From Omphiscola glabra (lineage: Eukaryota; Mollusca; Gastropoda; Lymnaeidae), in the NCBI GenBank assembly GCA_964017045.1, contig OZ024798.1, positions 6,841,793 to 6,905,792 on the forward strand: a stretch of DNA of 64,000 nt, given 5' to 3'. The notes under the pieces were generated by a model that saw nothing but the letters and a program-made list of their open reading frames with translations, searched no databases and was not told the origin of the DNA. Numbering within the stretch: position 1 is the stretch's first letter; the number at the start of each line of letters is the position of its first letter. Shown one piece after another: positions 30,302 to 41,291 of this stretch. A program made the translations under genes and the position numbers.

Positions 30302-33187
30302 ATAATAATAATAATAATAAAGTTCATTTGAAAAATCACGCTTCATCCCCAAAGGCTCGAAGCGCGGTACAAAAACTAAGTTGGGAGATAATAACAAGCT
30401 GGAAAAGATTGTAGACATCATCATTCCAGCAGGTGTTTGCGAAATAGATGAGTTTTTAAATTTGTTTTGAAGGACTCCAGCGTCTGGCTGTTTTTGAGAG
30501 CGTCAGGAAGGGTGTTCCAAATGGTTGGGCCAGCAAATGCGAACGTGCGCTTTCCGTAAGTTTCAAGGCGAACACGCGGTATCGAGAGTTTGCCACTATC
30601 GGATGAGCGGAGTTGTCTAGTGGGTACATAAGGCGTCATGAGCGCTTGGAGATAGGACGGCGCCAGGTCATGCAAGCAGCGGTAGCACAGAGTTGCGATT
30701 TTGTACTCTATACGAGCGCGGACCGGCAGCCAATGCAATTCTATCAGAAGAGTTTTAGCATGGTCGAATTTGCGTTTACGAAGAACAATTCGAGCCGCAT
30801 TATTCTGTGCCTTTTGAATTTTATCAAGGAGCGTAGCTGGAAGACCCACCATGAGAGCATTGCAGTAGTCCATGCGTGATAGCACGAATGCAGACATCAG
30901 CCTCTTTGATGCACCCAACGTTAAGAAGGGTCTGATATGACTAATTCTGCGTAGCTCTAGAAAAATCGCCTTGCAAATCATGTTAATGTGATTTTCCATA
31001 GTTAGTGTTCTGTCTAAGTAGACACCCAGGTTTCGCACTGTTTGAGCAAACTCAATCTGCACGCCTGAGAGAGTAAAGGATGGTGTATCTTTTAAAGATT
31101 TTAATTTTTGAGCGGTAGCAATGGGGATCACCTCAGTCTTTTCATCATTCAATTTGAGCTTGTTTATTGTCATCCAGTGCTTAACTGACTCCACTGTCTT
31201 CTGTGTCATTTTAAGAAGCTGAGGGAGCTGAGAGGGGATCACGGATTTCTGAAGTTGGGTATCATCCGCGAACATGTGATATACCATGTCAAAATGCTTG
31301 ATCACTGCACCCAGGGGCTGAACGTACATAGTGAAAAGCACCGGGCCTAAGACCGAGCCTTGGGGTACTCCGAATTCAATAATGGATTTCTTGGAGGTCA
31401 AGCCGTTTGTGATAACTGATTGGACCCGATTTGTCAGATATGAGCGGAACCATCTCAGGACGGTATCAGTGAAACCGAACGTATATTGTAGACGTTGGAG
31501 AAGTATGCCGTGGTCAAGCGTATCGAACGCTGCCGATAGATCCAGTAACGACAAAAGGGATACCTGGCCCTCACCACAAGACGACAGAAGGTCATTTACG
31601 ACGCGCAACAGGGCTGTCTCAGTAGAGTGATGCGTTCTGTATGCTGACTGAAAAGGCTCAAACAAGTCACACCGAGTGAGGTGATCCAGGAGCTGTCGAA
31701 GAACGACCCTCTCTAAAATCTTTGATAAAAATGGTAGATTAGAGACGGGGCGATAATTTTCCAACAGATTAGGGTCGAGATTTGCTTTTTTTAGCAGTGG
31801 AGTTACAACCGCCTCCTTAAAAGAGGATGGAACAAAACCAGTTTTCAAAGACTGATTTACGATATTAGTAATGATAGGGACAATTTCGTCTAAACATTCA
31901 TACAACAGACCTGCCGGAAGAGGGTCAAGCAAACATGACTTTCTTGGGGAGTCAACCAGGATTTTCTTCACATGCGATTCAGTGACCTCCAAAAATTCGC
32001 TCATAGGAGTGCCATTAAACGGCAAGAATTCGGGAGCATCTGTGCAAATGTCAAGTCTCGCCCTGATCTTCTTAACTTTCATAACAAAGAAATCATTTAG
32101 AGCGTCTGGTAACTCGGCCAAAGCAATATTGTTTGGCACAGATGTGTCCTTCTGTTTACCGGTCAGCTGACCGACAATGCGAAATAAGTCCCTATTTGAA
32201 CCGCAATCTACAATCCGGTGACTGACATATTCAGTCCTAGCTGCAAGGACCATCTGCTTAGTGCGTTCCTTGTTTTCAACAAAGATTTGTCGGTGCACAG
32301 TCAAGCCAGACTTCCGCCACTTGCGTTCTGCACGTCGCTGTTGCTGCTTCGCGTCCTTTATTTCTGGTGTGAGCCATGGGGCAGAAGGGCGGTCCGTAAC
32401 GCGCCGTGTAGACAGAGGTGCATGTTTGTCTAAAATAACTCTGAGGCCACTGTTGTAGTCTGTTGCAGGATCATCTTCGCTATACTTGAGGGCGGCGACG
32501 TCACATCTAAAGGCCGCCCGATCTATCCTTCGGAGGTCACGGGATGTGATTGTGCGCAGAAGGCGCCCTGGCTTCCTTAAATCAAAGTCAAAGGTTACTG
32601 GGAAATGATCAGAGATCAGTTTGTCCTCAATTATGAGGTTGCAGATCATAGCTGCACGATCCTCTCTGACAACCAGCCAATCTAGGATGTGACCCCGCTT
32701 TTGTGTCGGGACACTGACAAGCTGAGTCATTCCGTGTGTGTCAAGAGCTGATTTTAAGGTCTTGACATAGCTGTCGGTGGTGGAATCGAAATGACAGTTT
32801 GTGTCGCCGATTATGACGACGTTTTTGTTTGTGGAGGCGTACGTTTCCAGAAGCCGAAGAAAGTCAGCAGTAAACTGACAGATCTTCAACTTATTTCGCT
32901 TATTAGGAGGTGGCCTGTATATGCATAGAAACGTTATCGCTTGTTCACCATAATTAAGTTGCATCTTGCACATCTCAAATGAAACAAACTCGTCCGATTT
33001 TGAAAACGCCACACCATTCTTTAAGGAGCTCCTATAAAGGACAGCAATACCACCACCACTGTGCGATTGCCTTGGGCAAGAGTGAATGAGGTAATCCGGA
33101 GGTGTAATTTCTTGCTGCTTGACCTCGTCTCCAACATGTTTAAACCACGTCTCGGTAATGAATACAAGGTCAGCCTTGCTCTCTAAA
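30302..33187 (-). mobile_element. 5'-truncated L2/CR1-type LINE inserted in the 39-bp minisatellite
   Basis: The element runs on the minus strand from 33187 (5', truncated inside the endonuclease) to 30302 (3'). The 3' UTR after the stop at 30421 ends in a short (ATT)n microsatellite tail (30303-30321) rather than poly-A, as in L2/CR1-group LINEs. Both ends abut the same 39-bp array. The junctions are GCATACAA at the 3' side and ACAAGACG at the 5' side, so at most a 4-bp ACAA duplication or microhomology is visible. Confidence 0.92.
30421..33186 (-). CDS. LINE endonuclease-reverse transcriptase (ORF2), 5'-truncated
   Basis: About 921 codons without a stop or frameshift. The open frame extends 124 codons further upstream through minisatellite sequence, so LINE residues begin at about residue 125 of that hybrid frame. 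Numbering on the hybrid: APE-type endonuclease 125-325, with ITETW (E136), GGGIAVLYR, IGDTN (G251-N254) and SDHFP (S316-P320). Reverse transcriptase about 520-800, with NYRPVSNLP (601), QSAYRTHHSTETALL (637-651), LLDLSAAFD (motif A, D673, D679), GVPQGSVLGP (730) and MFADD (D765, D766). The C-terminal part has the L2/CR1-style stretches LRRISHIRPFL, MDYCNALMVGLP, YKIATLCYRCLH and WNTLPDAL. All catalytic residues I can check are present except those in the missing first part of the endonuclease (roughly the first tens of residues). The intact frame suggests a recent insertion. There is no promoter of its own, so it is probably not mobile. Confidence 0.92.
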   Translation of the reverse strand, partial: LESKADLVFITETWFKHVGDEVKQQEITPPDYLIHSCPRQSHSGGGIAVLYRSSLKNGVAFSKSDEFVSFEMCKMQLNYGEQAITFLCIYRPPPNKRNKLKICQFTADFLRLLETYASTNKNVVIIGDTNCHFDSTTDSYVKTLKSALDTHGMTQLVSVPTQKRGHILDWLVVREDRAAMICNLIIEDKLISDHFPVTFDFDLRKPGRLLRTITSRDLRRIDRAAFRCDVAALKYSEDDPATDYNSGLRVILDKHAPLSTRRVTDRPSAPWLTPEIKDAKQQQRRAERKWRKSGLTVHRQIFVENKERTKQMVLAARTEYVSHRIVDCGSNRDLFRIVGQLTGKQKDTSVPNNIALAELPDALNDFFVMKVKKIRARLDICTDAPEFLPFNGTPMSEFLEVTESHVKKILVDSPRKSCLLDPLPAGLLYECLDEIVPIITNIVNQSLKTGFVPSSFKEAVVTPLLKKANLDPNLLENYRPVSNLPFLSKILERVVLRQLLDHLTRCDLFEPFQSAYRTHHSTETALLRVVNDLLSSCGEGQVSLLSLLDLSAAFDTLDHGILLQRLQYTFGFTDTVLRWFRSYLTNRVQSVITNGLTSKKSIIEFGVPQGSVLGPVLFTMYVQPLGAVIKHFDMVYHMFADDTQLQKSVIPSQLPQLLKMTQKTVESVKHWMTINKLKLNDEKTEVIPIATAQKLKSLKDTPSFTLSGVQIEFAQTVRNLGVYLDRTLTMENHINMICKAIFLELRRISHIRPFLTLGASKRLMSAFVLSRMDYCNALMVGLPATLLDKIQKAQNNAARIVLRKRKFDHAKTLLIELHWLPVRARIEYKIATLCYRCLHDLAPSYLQALMTPYVPTRQLRSSDSGKLSIPRVRLETYGKRTFAFAGPTIWNTLPDALKNSQTLESFKTNLKTHLFRKHLLE

Positions 33188-33582
33188 ACAAGACGAATGG
33201 TGCACAATGATTTGGCTTGTAAGCATACAAGACGAATGGTGCACAATGATTTGGCTTGTAAGCATACAAGAAGAATGGTGCACAATGATTTGGCTTGTAA
33301 GCATACAAGACGAATGGTGCACAATGATTTGGCTTGTAAGCATACAAGACGACTGGTGCACAATGATTTGGCTTGTAAGCATACAAAACAAATGGTGCAC
33401 AATGATTTGGCTTGTAAGCATACAAGACGAATGGTGCACAATGATTTGGCTTGTAAGCATACAAGACGAATGGTGCACAATGATTTGGCTTGTAAGCATA
33501 CAAGACGAATGGTGCACAATGATTTGACTTGTAAGCATACAAGACGAATGGTGCACAATGATTTGGCTTGTAAGCATACCCA
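33188..33582. repeat. 39-bp minisatellite, right arm (about 10 copies)
   Basis: The same 39-bp unit as 29907-30301, with a few private variants (AGAAGAATGG, CGACTGG, AAACAAATGG). On the minus strand it encodes the 13-residue repeat CTIRLVCLQAKSL, which fuses in frame to the LINE. Confidence 0.96.
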
Positions 33583-36495
33583 TTATAAAGATAAGATAAG
33601 ATACGATTATTTTATTGATCCCAACAAATGGAAATATAAAGTGTGTTTAAAAGCAACTCATAATTTGGATAGGTTGAAATAAATTAAACTATTGAATAAA
33701 TGCTCGTACATAGTAATCTTATGACCTGCATTGGCAGTTTGAAAAAAAAAGAGCGGGGGGTGGGCGTATTTTTCTTTGTTCGTGTCACTTGCAGGGCACG
33801 TCCTGACAAGGTCGGGCGCTGGTGACACCACTCAGATAAATTAGATTTTCTATTTTCTATATTTTACTTTAAGTAAGTCCTTTTTAAAATATACATGATT
33901 CACTAGCTTCACTATCTGTTTACTAGAAGATATGACCCGAAGTTACCGGTTAATAATGGAAGGCCATTTGCAATACTTAAGAACTTCTATTGCGAAGTCA
34001 CAACATCTAACAATCAATTTTTACGTATGTAACTGAAAATTAATTACGATTCTATTCAAGATCCTTGAAATGTATATTTAGGAAATAGTTAATCAGACTC
34101 TCTCTTTATATATTTATATTTTTATATTGATGTTTATGTTCCTATTACGGACTGCTATTAATGGAGAATTTTATATCTGATTTAAGTCTATGGCTCATTC
34201 CAAAAACAGTCCATAACAAAGGACGATACCAAAGTTGAAATACAATAACAAATAATACGATACTCAAAACCAGGGTTAATTACAATTAATACGTTTTTAA
34301 TGTTTTAATTTCAATGAATTACAAAAGCAAGAGAATAAGATTAAAACTATTAACTTACAATTTGGCTGGTACCGGTACTGTGTTAATAAAAAATACAATG
34401 AATAAAGTTGTACAATGAAAGAAAAACTACACACAACAAAAGCATTGTCTAGTAATACACACGCTCCCAGTGTCGTGTTAAAAGGATCTCTCTCCCTCTT
34501 TCAAGCTTTAGCCTTTTTATAGTCTACTTCAAATGATTTCCAGAAACGTCGAATGCATTGTTTTGCCTTCCAGTTTAATCTAGATTATTCTATTATTTTC
34601 TGACTGGAACGGACGATACTAAGCTTTGTTGTAAACAAGGTTAAATTTCGCTAGCCACACCCCAAAACGGTCTCGAGTGTGTTGACTACAAGAGGTCATG
34701 CACGTGGAACGCGAGGAAGGCGTGTTTCAAAACAATTCACCTACATAACAGTCTCTAACATTATTATATTTAGTGCGTGCCCAGCCAATGTCAGGAACCT
34801 GAATTTTTTAAAAAAAAAGTTTAAAAACAGATTGTCCTTAAATTTTTAAACAACAAATTTAAAAGCCATCTTAAATATCTGTAGTATTAACATAATCTGA
34901 TATTGTTATGTTCATTAAGACATTAACCAAAGCTTATCTACTACATTATTGGAAAATCGTAAAACACAGAAATGTTACGAATTGAAGAATATCTTAACTA
35001 ATTTTTACGTCTGTAACAACCTTGAGTTGTTTTTTGTACGGTTTTTTTTTTTTTTTTTTTGGGGGGGGGGGGGGGGGGGAATATTATTAATCTCATTAAA
35101 TGTAAACACATCTTTCCATGAAATTTGTTTTTGCACATTTTGAAAGAAAATTGTAATCCATAATTAATCACGCCACTCATCTGTACAGGAAAAATATATG
35201 GTTCTATTTTTAAGATTAAATTTTCAAATGTGAAAAATAATTGAGATATTTTCATCTACAAGAAAATGTTCCCACTGTCTTTCTTTCGAACTTAATTTGT
35301 ATTTTCTATTACTAAGTACAATACATTGTTTGATATAAATATATTGTTCATCCTCATAAATATATGCCTATGCTTTATTCTCGCTCTTGAACTGTATATT
35401 TGGAAATTTAGGAAAACCTTAGTTACCCACCCCCGATGACAATCCAACCCTTCATGATGAGTAGGTCACCAGTGACAACCAGTGCATCTAGAGTGACCTC
35501 TGCGGGTCAGATCTTGCATCTCAATTTTGCGTCCTTATCTCCAAATGAGCTGAGACTTTGTACACTAACACCCCCCGCCCATGTCAATACAAGAGCTAGA
35601 ACAGCTCTGAAGTTTTAAAGGCCATTTATTTGATACTCTTTAGAACATTGGTGGGAAAGCATTTGTGATTTAAAATATTGTGTTATTTATTTATTCGTTG
35701 CAAAAATAGACTGAAACTTATGATGATATCAACTTTCAAGATCTTGTTATAATCTCAGATTTATTTAAAATGCGATTATGTTAACAAGATTCCCGTTTGC
35801 CTGATTGTCTATCCTCACAGTTTAAAGAAAAATAATTGACATTTATTTTCATTCTATATCGTGAATTACACTTTGAATTGTCTAGTTCTAAAAAATATTC
35901 CCCTTGAATTTTCAAAGTCAAACAAAAGTTTGCCACATTGATTGTAGGGTAAACGTTACTTGTCTAATAAACAAAAACTGCACACAATGTCTCGACCTGC
36001 CTCCAATGAATTCATATAAGAAAAACTCAACCAAAAGTTGACGGGCCTCAGTGCCTGCCAAAAACATTGGAATACTAAAATTAAGTTGATAGATTCATGC
36101 AAATTGTTTTTGCCGTCATTAATACTTAGTTGTTTTCTCTGCATGTTGAAATGAGTTGGTATTAACGCATAGTAAGAATGCAGTTACTAGCACTGTACTG
36201 TTCCTCATCAGATTCACTTTTAAGTTTTACTTCAACAGTTATTTCCCCTCGATAATTACTCATCGAAAAGAAGAAAAAAAATGAATCTCTCCCTGAAAAC
36301 TCGTTTAGAAATGTCGGCAATTTGCAGACGCTGATATATTTTTGTGGAAACAAATTATATGTCTAAGAATAAAAAATGTCATTATCCAATCATTCAGTTA
36401 GGAGGGAATGAACAAATCTCTTTATTGCATTGAATAAACTTCAAAGAGCAGGACAATTTCTTTCATTTGATCTTCTTGTTAATGCATAAGTAGAT
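33583..36495. other. AT-rich unique DNA with T19G19 tract
   Basis: The longest gene-free and array-free stretch. It contains T19 (35042-35060) joined to G19 (35061-35079). Open frames of 60-85 codons (for example 34949-35255 and 35956-36353) show no domain and several run through homopolymers. Confidence 0.6.
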
Positions 36496-36672
36496 CTCTG
36501 CAGAGGTGTAGCTACTGCTGGTACCACCGGGAACGGGCCAACAATTTTGACGTCCCTTCCATGAAAAAAGTATATGGATGGCCGAAAATACCGCCGCTCC
36601 ATACAAAGTAAAAAAAGCGCTGCAGGGGCGGACCGCCCCCCACTTCCGCAATATCCCTCTCCCCAAACTTCC
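36496..36672. mobile_element. Dispersed repeat copy A
   Basis: Shares an ordered set of blocks with 56738-56886 (GACGTCCCTTCCA, GGCCGAAAAT, GCTCCATA, GGGGCGGACCGCCCCCC). The left end AGGTGTAGCTACT resembles CAGTGGCGTAGCTAGG. The 79-codon minus frame here is repeat sequence. Confidence 0.6.
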
Positions 36673-36785
36673 CATGCCACTTAGCTATTAATGTAAAAAA
36701 ATGAATCTGGTTTTCGTTCTGGTATCAATTTGGCTCGGGATTTTGTTTTGGTCGTTAACGGTCAAAGATAGTTATGTTGTTTTTG

Positions 36786-38880
36786 TTATTGGCCAAGTAG
36801 TAGGTATTGATCATTTGTTGTAGACCGAATAGTGGATATTGATGTTTTATTGTGTGTCTAGTAGCCTGTATTAACCTTTTGCTGTGTGTCTAGCAGTATA
36901 TATTGATGTTTTTTGTGTGTGTCTAGTAGCATGTATTGATCTTTTGTTGTGTGTCTAGCAGTATGTATTGATCTTTTTCTGTGTGTCTAGAAGCATGTAT
37001 TGATGTTTGGTTGTGTGTCTAGCAGTATGTATTGATATTTTGTGTGTGTCTAGAAGTATGCATTGATTTTTTGTGTGTGTCTAGCAGCATGTATTGATCT
37101 TTTGTTGTGTGTCTAGAAGTATGTATTGATTTTTTGTGTGTGTCTAGCAGTATGTATTGATGTTTGGTTGTGTGTCTAGCAGTATGTATTGATCTTTTGT
37201 TGTGTGTCTAGCAGTATGTATTGATATTTTGTGTGTGTCTAGAAGTATGTATTGATGTTTTGTTGTGTTTCTAGTAGCCTGTATTAACCTTTTGCTGTGT
37301 GTCTAGCAGTATATATTGATGTTTTTTGTGTGTGTCTAGTAGCATTTATTGATCTTTTGTTGTGTGTCTAGCAGTATGTATTGATCTTTTTCTGTGTGTC
37401 TAGAAGCATGTATTGATGTTTGGTTGTGTGTCTAGCAGTATGTATTGATCTTTTGTTGTGTGTCTAGCAGTATGTATTGATATTTTGTGTGTGTCTAGAA
37501 GTATGCATTGATTTTTTGTGTGTGTCTAGCAGCATGTATTGATCTTTTGTTGTGTGTCTAGAAGTATGTATTGATTTTTTGTGTGTGTCTAGCAGTATGT
37601 ATTGATATTTTGTGTGTGTCTAGAAGTATGTATTGATTTTTTGTGTGTGTCTAGCAGTATGTATTGATTTTTTGTGTGTGTCTAGAAGCATGTATTGATG
37701 TTTGGTTGTGTGTCTAGCAATATGTATTGATCTTTTGTTGTGTGTCTAGCAGTATGTATTGATATTTTGTGTGTGTCTAGCAGTATGTATTGATTTTTTG
37801 TGTGTGTCTAGAAGCATGTATTGATGTTTGGTTGTGTGTCTAGCAATATGTATTGATCTTTTGTTGTGTGTCTAGCAGTATGTATTGATATTTTGTGTGT
37901 GTCTATCAGTATGTATTGATTTTTTGTGTGTGTCTAGAAGCATGTATTGATCTTTGGTTGTGTGTCTAGCAGTATGTATTGATGTTTTGTTGTGTGTCTG
38001 GCAGTATTATTGATGTTTTGTTGTGTGTCTAGCAGTATGTATTGATGTTTTGTTGTGTGTCTAGAAGTATGTATTGATTTTTTGTGTGTGTCTAGCAGTA
38101 TTATTGATGTTTTGTTGTGTGTCTAGCAGTATGTATTGATGTTTTGTTGTGTGTCTAGCAGTATGTATTGATGTTTTGTTGTGTGTCTAGCAGTATGTAT
38201 TGATGTTATGTTGTGTGTCTAGCAGTATGTATTGATTTTTTGTGTGTTTCTAGAAGCATGTATTGATCTTTGGTTGTGTGTCTAGCAGTATGTATTGATA
38301 TTTTGTGTGTGTCTAGCAGTATGTATTGATTTTTTGTGTGTTTCTAGAAGCATGTATTGATCTTTTGTTGTGTGTCTAGCAGTATGTATTGATATTTTGT
38401 GTGTGTCTAGCAGTATGTATTGATATTTTGTGTGTGTCTAGCAGTATGTATTGATGTTTTGTTGTGTGTCTAGCAGTATTATTGATGTTTTGTTGTGTGT
38501 CTAGCAGTATTATTGATGTTTTGTTGTGTGTCTAGCAGTATGTATTGATGTTATGTTGTGTGTCTAGCAGTATGTATTGATGTTTTGTTGTGTGTCTAGC
38601 AGTATGTATTGATGTTTTTTGTTGTGTGTCTAGCAGTATTATTGATGTTTTGTTGTGTGTCTAGCAGTATGTATTGATGTTTTTTGTTGTGTGTCTAGCA
38701 GTATTATTGATGTTTTTTGTTGTGTGTCTAGCAGTATTATTGATGTTTTGTTGTGTGTCTAGCAGTATGTATTGATGTTTTTTGTTGTGTGTCTAGCAGT
38801 ATGTATTGATGTTTTTTGTTGTGTACCGAATAGTCGGTACCGATATTGCGCTGTGGGCCAAGTGGTATTGATGTTTGGTT
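36786..38880. repeat. About 29-33-bp TGTCTAGCAGTATGTATTGAT minisatellite, about 60 copies
   Basis: The core TCTAGCAGTATGTATTGAT is followed by a T/GT-rich linker of variable length. Diverged units with GGCCAAGT and ACCGAATAGT lie at both edges. A block around GTAGCCTGTATTAACC at 36861 recurs at 37274, 413 bp away, with the following units in the same order. Confidence 0.94.
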
Positions 38881-39126
38881 CATGATCAAGTCTTACTTTT
38901 GACGTTTTGTGTGTAGCTGCGTCAGTAAGAATATTCATGTTTAGAGGAACGATCTATAGTCTTCCAACTAGCTTTTGTAATCTCTGGAAGAGGTAGTGGA
39001 TGGTGTATTGGCACAGTATCTGTGTAAATCTAGTGGAACAAAGCATGAAATGAAAGAAAGGACAATAGAAAGAGAACATTTCTTCAGCAGAAAATCAAGA
39101 AACAACGACGAAATAGAAATGAACTC
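38881..39126. other. No gene recognised
   Basis: Short unique spacer. An open frame starts at 38996 (MDGVLAQYLCKSSGTKHEM...) and runs into the next array. No known domain. Confidence 0.4.
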
Positions 39127-39331
39127 AAATACTTCAGTGTCTGGAGTTCGCCATGTTGGAGGAAAACATGATAGAGCAAATACTTCAGTGTCTGGAGTTC
39201 GCCATGTTGGAGGAAAACATGATAGAGCAAATACTTCAGTGTCTGGAGTTCGCCATGTCGGAGGGAAACATGATAGAGCAAATACTTCAGTGTCTGGAGT
39301 TCGCCATGTTTGAGGAAAACATGATAGAGGC
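39127..39331. repeat. 51-bp minisatellite, 4 copies
   Basis: AAATACTTCAGTGTCTGGAG plus TTCGCCATGTTGGAGGAAAA plus CATGATAGAGC starts at 39127, 39178, 39229 and 39280. The 17-codon unit keeps frames open on both strands. Confidence 0.95.
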
Positions 39332-40046
39332 TAAATAAACAACGAGACCTTAAACCACAGGGTCAAGGATGAAAATAAATTGATTGATTTAACGGTAATT
39401 ATTGTAAAAAAGAAAAGTAAATACGCAGCATATTCTTTATTGAAACAAACTTAATAGCAAAAAAAATATTAATAAAAAAAAAGTTTCCGTCACGTGATTG
39501 CGAAGATGTCTTGAATGGCAAAGAACTGAATCAAGGGTATGAATAAAGCGGGGCTGTAGACAGGAAATGTGCAATGGGGAGATTCAAAATGTCCCACGGT
39601 TTGATTAACGATAATCAGATCAATAGGTCAATATGAGGGGGTTCAGGGAGGGTCATCTAGGCAATAACATAATACAGTTGTTCACGGTGCAACGGCAGCA
39701 GCTGAGTGCTTTAAAGTGGTTCAAGATTGAATTTTTGTCTTCTTGCCTATTTTGACTCCCCTGATGTCAGTACAATACATCTGTACATCGAGTTAAGTCT
39801 AACAGATCATGTTTCTAAAATTTGTTTGATAGTCTGTTAGAAAGGACAGCGTTTAAACATTTAACTTTGCATGGAAGTAAAATTATTCACAAAAATATGT
39901 TAGTGTTTTAATAATCAAACTATTAAAATAAAAATCATTAGTTAACATGATTTCAAAATTTAGATATTACATCATTTTAATGGTTTGTAATAGTTTTTTT
40001 CCTATATTTTTGTAAAAACATTTTTTATATTGAATGAACTTGAATA
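39332..40046. other. AT-rich, no gene recognised
   Basis: Contains ATTGATTGATTTAA near 39380, reminiscent of LINE tails, and otherwise nothing I recognise. Confidence 0.45.
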
Positions 40047-40233
40047 CAGGGCCGACCCTAACAATTGCGGGGCCCTATGCGAAACGGACTGCGCGGGGCC
40101 CATTCTGGGTAGAGGATAAGGATAATAAGTGAAAATTAAGATTTTGTATTAGAAAATAAATTCGGGGCGGGGCCTATGAAAGTGCGCGGCCCATTGCGAC
40201 CGCATAGGTTGCAATGGCCTAAGGCCGGCCCTG
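40047..40233. mobile_element. hAT-type MITE, 187 bp, CAGGGCCGRCCC ends
   Basis: The left end CAGGGCCGACCCTAA and right end AAGGCCGGCCCTG are inverted repeats. Flanks CTTGAATA (40039-40046) and CTTGAAAA (40234-40241) form an 8-bp target duplication with one mismatch. The interior is GC-rich near the ends and AT-rich in the middle. No coding capacity. Confidence 0.88.
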
Positions 40234-40413
40234 CTTGAAAATATTAATTAGCTATTGGTCTCATTTTTCTTTGAAACATTGCGTTAGCAAATGTTTCCAA
40301 AAAAACCACACAATAAAACAACACATTTTTTAAAGTCAACACAAGGCTCTCTGTTTCTCTCTCGGAGAATTGAAGCGAATATCTGACTTTCTCACTCACT
40401 TGCCAATAAGTTC

Positions 40414-40530
40414 ACAACGTCACTACATTACATTACACAACGTCACTACATTGCATTACACAACGTCACTACATTGCATTACACAACGTCACTACATTGC
40501 ATTACACAACGTCACGACATTACATTACCA
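40414..40530. repeat. 23-bp repeat, 5 copies
   Basis: ACAACGTCACTACATTGCAT plus TAC; ACGT positions 40417, 40440 and 40463 give 23 bp. Confidence 0.93.
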
Positions 40531-40594
40531 TCTTACTTCCACCACTTTAATCTTGTACAACTTATTCTTGCTATGATAATAAGGACTGCAAATG

Positions 40595-40830
40595 TTTTAC
40601 CTACTAAGGGTTGACAACATTCCTCTTTGCTGTTCTCTGGAATACAACATTTCAGTTATGTTTTATTTTTTGTATAGTATTTACTCTTTATTAGTACTAT
40701 TTGCTGAAAAAGGCGTCTCGCCGACACGTTGGTTGATTTGTTGCACCTTTGTTCTACATGTTTCCTTATTTTCACTAACATCGCTCAATTTCATAAACAT
40801 GACTTCTTTCTCCTTGAATCGTACTCATAC
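40595..40830 (+). mobile_element. Possible Penelope-like remnant with CTGAAAA..GCCGACACG motif
   Basis: TGCTGAAAAAGGCGTCTCGC followed by CGACACGTTGG (about 40701-40731) resembles, with substitutions, the CTGAAGAAGGC...GTCGAAACGT motif at 43012. In Penelope-like elements this motif is part of a hammerhead-ribozyme-like segment. No Penelope reverse transcriptase is visible. Confidence 0.35.
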
Positions 40831-40976
40831 ATCTACAATCACAATGTCCACATAGCACTGAAACACCACCGCTTCCAATACCCTACACGAAGTGCTGCCC
40901 ATTACTTCAGCACCGACCATCAGACTCATGACCGCTACAACCTATTTACACCCACGTCCTACTATCGGCCCTCCTT

Positions 40977-41291
40977 CCCATAACGATCCACCCTCCTCTC
41001 TCCAACTATCAGTCCTCCTCTCTCCAACTATCGGACCTCCTCTCTCCAACTATCGGCCCTCCTCTCTCCAACTATCAGCCCTCCTCTCTCCAACTATCAG
41101 CCCTCCTCTCTCCAACTATCAGCCCTCTTCTCTCCAACTATCGGACCTCCTCTGTCCAACTATCAGCCCTCCTCTCTCCAACTATCGGACCTCCTCTCTC
41201 CAACTATCGGCCCTCCTCTCTCCAACTATCAGCCCTCCTCTCTCCAACTATCGGACCTCCTCTGTCCAACTATCAGCCCTCCTCCTCTCTT
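40977..41291. repeat. 22-bp minisatellite, about 14 copies
   Basis: CCCTCCTCTCTCCAACTATC plus AG or GG(A). Variants GGACC and CAGCC alternate irregularly. The Pro/Ser/Leu-rich frame is read-through. Confidence 0.94.

Noticed and set aside
36441..36680. 79-codon minus frame starting MAWEVWGEGYCG
   Set aside because: It lies within a dispersed repeat shared with 56738-56886.
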